NCBI RefSeq assembly: GCF_041360795.1
Contig: NZ_JBFUPW010000001.1
Coordinates: 186,001 to 250,000, forward strand
Reading direction: 5' to 3'
Source: Arthrobacter_E sp041360795
GTDB taxonomy: Bacteria; Actinomycetota; Actinomycetes; Actinomycetales; Micrococcaceae
DNA: 64,000 nucleotides
Part shown: in pieces, positions 60,955 through 64,000 of the stretch
Layout of the letters: each line of letters opens with the position of its first letter
How positions within the stretch are numbered: position 1 is the stretch's first letter
Program-made: the position numbers and the translations under genes
Notes under the pieces: model-generated
What the model was told of the DNA's origin: nothing
Databases searched by the model: none
What the model saw: the letters and a program-made list of their open reading frames with translations, nothing else

Positions 60955-61425
60955 TCAGTCGCCGTCCTGGCGTTCGGCGGCGAGGCAGTCCTGGCAGATG
61001 CCCTGGTAGAGCACATCCGCGATCTGGATGCTCATGGGCTGCTGGTCGTCATTCCAGTGAGGGTGCAGGCAGGGTGCATGCCCGACGGCGCAGTCCACGT
61101 CCTCGATGCGCCCGCAGCGGGTGCAGATGGCGTGGTGGTGGTTGTCACCGGTGCGCGTCTCGTACAGCGCGGGGGAGTGCGGCGGCTCGAAACGCCGCAG
61201 CATGCCGAGTTCCGTCAGGTCGCCGAGGACCACGTAGACGGACTGCGCGGAGAGGCCCGGGAGTTCGCGCCGGGCCAGCTCGAGGATGTTGTCCGCGGTG
61301 GAGTGCGGATGGGCGTCGATGGCTGCGAGCACGGCAAGGCGCTGCTTGGTGACGCGCCGTCCGGCGGTGCGCAGCTGCTCGGACCAGGCCGAGGCCCGGT
61401 CGGGGAGTGCCGTGAACTGGGACAT
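60955..61425 (-). CDS. furA: Fur-family redox regulator FurA (CatR)
   Basis: This 156-residue repressor has the Fur winged helix (RRVTKQRLAVLAAIDAHPHSTADNILELARRELPGLSAQSVYVVLGDLTELGMLRR), the regulatory HHH site in DNHHHAICTRCG, and two CxxC pairs (CTRC and CQDC) for structural zinc. FurA/CatR proteins lose DNA binding upon oxidation and control katG. It is the first gene of furA-katG. TTGAAT on the minus strand (61432-61437) ends six bases before the ATG, a leaderless start. A 29-base imperfect palindrome lies directly upstream. Confidence 0.92.
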   Translation of the reverse strand: MSQFTALPDRASAWSEQLRTAGRRVTKQRLAVLAAIDAHPHSTADNILELARRELPGLSAQSVYVVLGDLTELGMLRRFEPPHSPALYETRTGDNHHHAICTRCGRIEDVDCAVGHAPCLHPHWNDDQQPMSIQIADVLYQGICQDCLAAERQDGD

Positions 61426-61438
61426 GACCCCATTCAAG

Positions 61439-61467
61439 CACTTATTTTGACTAGCTCGCAATTAGTG
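61439..61467. promoter_or_regulatory. Candidate FurA operator
   Basis: CACTTATT (61439-61446) and AATTAGTG (61460-61467) form an imperfect inverted repeat, seven of eight pairs, around 13 bases. It sits just upstream of the furA -10 hexamer over the -35 region, as expected for autorepression by FurA. Confidence 0.4.
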
Positions 61468-61512
61468 GCGGCAAATTCCCAGGAATATGTTCGGCGGACC
61501 CGGTAGGGGCGC

Positions 61513-62364
61513 TCAGGACTCGACGATCCTCTGGTTCGTGTTGGTGTAACTGATCGAGTCGGCGGTGCTTCCCACCAGCCCCATCGTGACCCGCAGGAGT
61601 CCCGGCGCGACGTCGTCCAGCGGAGGCGGCGTGTCGGTGCCGAGCGTGAGCGAGCGGCCGTTCGCCGTCGTCGCGGTGACGGAGCCGAGGTAGACGTCGA
61701 CGTGGCCTTCGAGCTTCATGGTGTCCGCCGTGGTGACCAGGCCCGGGCCGTTCGGGGGCCGGACGGTGAGGGAGAACCCGGTGATGGTGATCGAGTCGGC
61801 GCTGATCTTCAGCGCGCGCACGCTCCCGCCGTCGACCGTCGGCACCGAGACGATCCCGATCGAGTGCAGACCGGTGAAGGACAGCCCCCGGGAGCCGAGG
61901 GAGGCGGGCGTCCTGGTGAAGATGGGCGCGCCGTCCTCGCGGGCGGCCTTCACGGGCTTCTTCGGCGAGGGCTTGGCACTGGGGGACGGATGGGCGGCAT
62001 CGGAGGGCGCGGACGACGGCGATCCGCCGGGCTCCTGGGCACCGGTTCCCGGGGTGCCGGGCAGGGGGGTGCCGGCCCCCGGAGTGCCGGGCAGGGGGAT
62101 GCTCGGCGTGGGGATGCCGGACCCGCCGCCGGACCCGCCCGCGGGGTTGCTCGGCGTTCCGGGGCCCGGGGCGGGGGTGGTCGCCGAAGGCTTGGGCGTT
62201 CCGGGGGTGGGGGCCGGCGTCGGGGAGGCGCAAGTGAAGAGGATGGGGAGGCAGAAGGCTGAGGGCTGGGATTCGGGGGCCTGGGCGGCGCCGAGGGTGA
62301 ACGGTGTCACCAGCACGGCGCCGGCCAGCAGCGCTCCCAGTCCGCGGCGGCGGCGCTGTGTCAT
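61513..62364 (-). CDS. Secreted Pro-rich protein of the DUF6230/DUF6114 cassette
   Basis: This 283-residue protein has a signal peptide (RRRRGLGALLAGAVLVTPFTLGAAQA), two Cys in AFCLPILFTC, a long Pro/Gly/Ser/Thr linker with PGTPGxGxPLPGTPG repeats (about residues 50-140), and a C-terminal beta-rich domain (LSFTGLHSIGIVSVP, SADSITITGFSLTVRPP). It looks related in style to the DUF6230 protein upstream. The gene overlaps the DUF6114 gene by four bases (ATGA), so three genes form one operon. No enzyme motif is visible. It could anchor at the cell surface or bind a lipid or glycan. Confidence 0.75.
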   Translation of the reverse strand: MTQRRRRGLGALLAGAVLVTPFTLGAAQAPESQPSAFCLPILFTCASPTPAPTPGTPKPSATTPAPGPGTPSNPAGGSGGGSGIPTPSIPLPGTPGAGTPLPGTPGTGAQEPGGSPSSAPSDAAHPSPSAKPSPKKPVKAAREDGAPIFTRTPASLGSRGLSFTGLHSIGIVSVPTVDGGSVRALKISADSITITGFSLTVRPPNGPGLVTTADTMKLEGHVDVYLGSVTATTANGRSLTLGTDTPPPLDDVAPGLLRVTMGLVGSTADSISYTNTNQRIVES

Positions 62365-62942
62365 GAGGCGTGTTCTCCCTGGGGTGCGGGACTCCGTCTC
62401 ATCCAGGCCGCCACGAGCACGCCTCCGGTCCCGGCCAGCAGCATGCCGATCAGGAAACCGCCGAGATTCACGCCCACCAGTGCGTACACGGCGACCGCGA
62501 GGGCGAGCACGCCGTAGAACACGTGGTGGTCCGGCATGGTCATCGAGAGGATGCCCAGCAGCAGCAGGGCGATCGGGATGATGGTCGCCTGAAGGCCTTC
62601 GATGCCGAGCTGGACGTGCAGGTGGCCGATGTCGAGCTGGCCGGAGAAGAACATCTCCACGCCGCCGAGCGCCACGAGGAGGCCGCCGATGAACGGCCGC
62701 TCCTTCCGCCAGGTCCGGAAATCGCTCTCCGCGGGGGCGGTGGCCGCCGCTGGCGCGTCCGCCGCCTCGGAGGCCAGGAGCGAGTCCAGGGGCTCCGTCG
62801 GTTCCGTCGGTTCCGACCGGGACTCCGCGGCGGGCGTGACCGCCTGTTGCGCTGTCCGGTCGGCGTCACCGCGCCGGGCCCGTCGCGAGGCCTGCGGTGT
62901 CAGGCCGTTCTCCGCCAGGGCGCCGTCGCCGCTCAGAAGCAT
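62361..62942 (-). CDS. DUF6114 membrane protein
   Basis: This 193-residue protein has a cytoplasmic Ala/Glu/Pro-rich N-terminal half and a membrane half from about residue 80: WRKERPFIGGLLVALGGVEMFFSGQ, LQATIIPIALLLLGILSM, HHVFYGVLALAVAVYALVGVNLGGFLIGMLLAGTGGVLVAAWM. This pattern matches the actinobacterial DUF6114 family, often found next to DUF6230 genes. Function is unknown. It overlaps the upstream gene by ten bases and the downstream gene by four, so expression is coupled. Confidence 0.78.
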   Translation of the reverse strand: MLLSGDGALAENGLTPQASRRARRGDADRTAQQAVTPAAESRSEPTEPTEPLDSLLASEAADAPAAATAPAESDFRTWRKERPFIGGLLVALGGVEMFFSGQLDIGHLHVQLGIEGLQATIIPIALLLLGILSMTMPDHHVFYGVLALAVAVYALVGVNLGGFLIGMLLAGTGGVLVAAWMRRSPAPQGEHAS

Positions 62943-63547
62943 CCCTTGGACCCGTCCGTCAGCTCCAGCTTCATTCCAGTGAGGGTGAAGACGGACGCCT
63001 GGGTGCTCCAGGCGGTCTGTTCGAGGTTCTTGATGGTGACGGTGTCGGCGTCCTGGGCGAAGTCGCCGGGCGTGCCCTTTGCTGCCGTGTTGACGGTGGA
63101 CGCGTCCACGCCGATGCGGATCTTGCCGAACGAGGCGTCACCCTTCAGGCCGGTCATGCCGATCTGGAGGTCGGAAGCGGAAGCGGGGTTCCCGCCGCCA
63201 CCGGCCTTGATGAGCACGCCGACCTTGCCGAGGGGGGTGTCGGTGGTGACCGCCTGGCAGAGGTCGGTCAGTGTGGCGCTCTTGATGTTGGCGATGGCCA
63301 CGGTGTGGTTCTTGCCCTCGGTGTCGCGTGCGACGCCGGCGTACTGGGAGAAGCCGGTGCCGTCCAGCGACGAGGCGCCGATCTGGAACTGGCTGCCGGA
63401 GACGGCGAAGGAGACGGGCACGGCGCCCTGGGCGATACCGCCCATCAGGGCGCTGGCGACGAGTGCGGCGGGGACCGCGGTGAGCACGATGCGAGCTGTG
63501 TGCGAGGAAGTGACCTTACGGAGACGCTCAGACCTGGGGAAATTCAT
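62933..63547 (-). CDS. DUF6230-family secreted protein
   Basis: This 204-residue protein has a signal peptide (IVLTAVPAALVASALMGGIAQGA) and a beta-rich domain starting VPVSFAVSGSQFQIGASSLDGTGFSQYAG. The pattern of GTGFSQYAG and the C-terminal VTIKNLEQTAWSTQASVFTLTGMKLEL agrees with DUF6230 proteins, which some databases label cholesterol-esterase-like without proof. It is the first gene of the three-gene cassette. CAGGAGG lies five bases before the ATG, and a consensus-like promoter with a TetR-type operator is about 55 bases upstream. Confidence 0.78.
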   Translation of the reverse strand: MNFPRSERLRKVTSSHTARIVLTAVPAALVASALMGGIAQGAVPVSFAVSGSQFQIGASSLDGTGFSQYAGVARDTEGKNHTVAIANIKSATLTDLCQAVTTDTPLGKVGVLIKAGGGGNPASASDLQIGMTGLKGDASFGKIRIGVDASTVNTAAKGTPGDFAQDADTVTIKNLEQTAWSTQASVFTLTGMKLELTDGSKGCF

Positions 63548-63597
63548 CGGACCTCCTGGAACGGGCGCCGACCCCTTCGGCGGCGCGCATGTGATGA

Positions 63598-63626
63598 AGA
63601 TAACTTTTTAGTTGACTCGGAGTCAA
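63598..63626 (-). promoter_or_regulatory. Promoter and operator of the DUF6230 cassette
   Basis: On the minus strand TTGACT (63626-63621) and TTATCT (63603-63598) are separated by 17 bases, a good promoter. The perfect palindrome TTGACTC-G-GAGTCAA (63612-63626) covers the -35 box. The adjacent divergent TetR regulator is the obvious candidate to bind it. Confidence 0.7.
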
Positions 63627-63738
63627 TAGTGGTCCACCCAGGCGGGCTGTGCCGGTGCGGGGGAGAACCGCCGGGGTCGGCCTGCGTCGTAGGGCGTTCC
63701 GTGGCGTTCAGAATGCCTGGCGTCAGTAGACTCAGAGG

Positions 63739-64000
63739 GTGTCCGAAGTGCAGCGCATCCGCCTGAGTCCAGAGGAACGCCGGGCCCAGCTGATCGCCAC
63801 CGGCGTCAACTTCCTGGCCGATCATTCCCTCGATGAGCTGACGATGGACGAGCTCGCCCGACGGGCCGGGGTCTCACGGCCGCTGCTGTTCCACTACTTC
63901 GAAACCCGGCAGGGGATGCACCTGGCCGTGGTGACGAAGGCCAGAGACAGTCTTCTGATCGCCACGGAGCCGCGCCTCGACCTGCCGCCGCGGGAGCGGG
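63739..64000 (+). CDS. TetR-family regulator, N-terminal part (runs off the window)
   Basis: This partial gene codes about 87 residues: SEVQRIRLSPEERRAQLIATGVNFLADHSLDELTMDELARRAGVSRPLLFHYFETRQGMHLAVV is a clear TetR helix-turn-helix region. The ligand-binding domain lies beyond the window. TAGACT (63727-63732) ends six bases before the GTG start, so the gene is leaderless. It is divergent from the DUF6230 cassette, with the palindrome at 63612-63626 between them. Confidence 0.88.
   Translation, partial: MSEVQRIRLSPEERRAQLIATGVNFLADHSLDELTMDELARRAGVSRPLLFHYFETRQGMHLAVVTKARDSLLIATEPRLDLPPRER

Overview
The window looks like chromosomal DNA of a high-GC actinobacterium of the Micrococcaceae, most likely Arthrobacter or a close relative. 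Coding GC is high and GTG starts are common. About seventeen genes carry a TANNNT-type -10 hexamer (two are variants) that ends 6-7 bases before the start codon, the arrangement of leaderless actinobacterial genes. The gene content fits: a MenJ-type menaquinone reductase, an adrenodoxin-reductase-like FprA pair, a furA-katG operon, and a PL8 lyase whose active-site spacing matches the Arthrobacter chondroitin AC lyase. I saw no tRNA, rRNA, CRISPR array, insertion sequence or prophage.

Layout. 1-3.3 kb: the end of a glycosyltransferase, a small membrane protein, a parDE toxin-antitoxin pair with its operator, a short-chain dehydrogenase, a GNAT acetyltransferase and a HAD phosphatase. 3.4-11.3 kb: a complete potassium-uptake operon, kdpF-A-B-C-D-E on the minus strand, headed by an extra 31-residue membrane peptide that is coupled to kdpF. 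11.5-21.9 kb: menaquinone genes (menD, menF, menG, menJ, polyprenyl diphosphate synthase), interrupted by a lipoprotein and a three-gene polar amino-acid ABC importer. 22-24.6 kb: a possible 6C-like small RNA, a SUKH-type protein, a DUF559/AbiEi-like protein bracketed by two almost identical palindromes, and a YadS-type membrane protein. 24.7-30.4 kb: assimilatory sulfate reduction (sirohydrochlorin chelatase, sulfite reductase, cysH, cysD, cysN). 30.5-36.9 kb: a secreted GH31 enzyme and a GH29 alpha-L-fucosidase, divergent around two operator palindromes, then a flavin monooxygenase. 37-43 kb: two related membrane proteins, ppnP, an SRPBCC protein, an orphan of lower GC, a siroheme synthase and an FprA-type reductase. 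43.2-48.3 kb: a GntR regulator with its transporter, and a PucR regulator divergent from gabT. 48.4-58.6 kb: a PL8 lyase, RarD, a second FprA, an APC transporter, a TetR regulator, a frameshifted lipoprotein and an OafA-type acyltransferase. 58.7-64 kb: katG-furA and a DUF6230/DUF6114 cassette with a divergent TetR regulator.

Functional links. The siroheme synthase at 40.3 kb and the chelatase at 24.8 kb would supply siroheme to the sulfite reductase, and the FprA enzymes could supply reduced ferredoxin. The men genes together cover isochorismate formation, SEPHCHC synthesis, side-chain supply, final methylation and side-chain saturation.

The most unusual signal is a set of 60-72 bp intergenic palindromes. 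There are at least four families with different arm sequences: family A has five copies, family B two, and families C and D one each. They sit mostly at gene 3' ends. Three of them lie across the end of a gene and supply its last codons and stop. The two B copies flank a nuclease-like gene.
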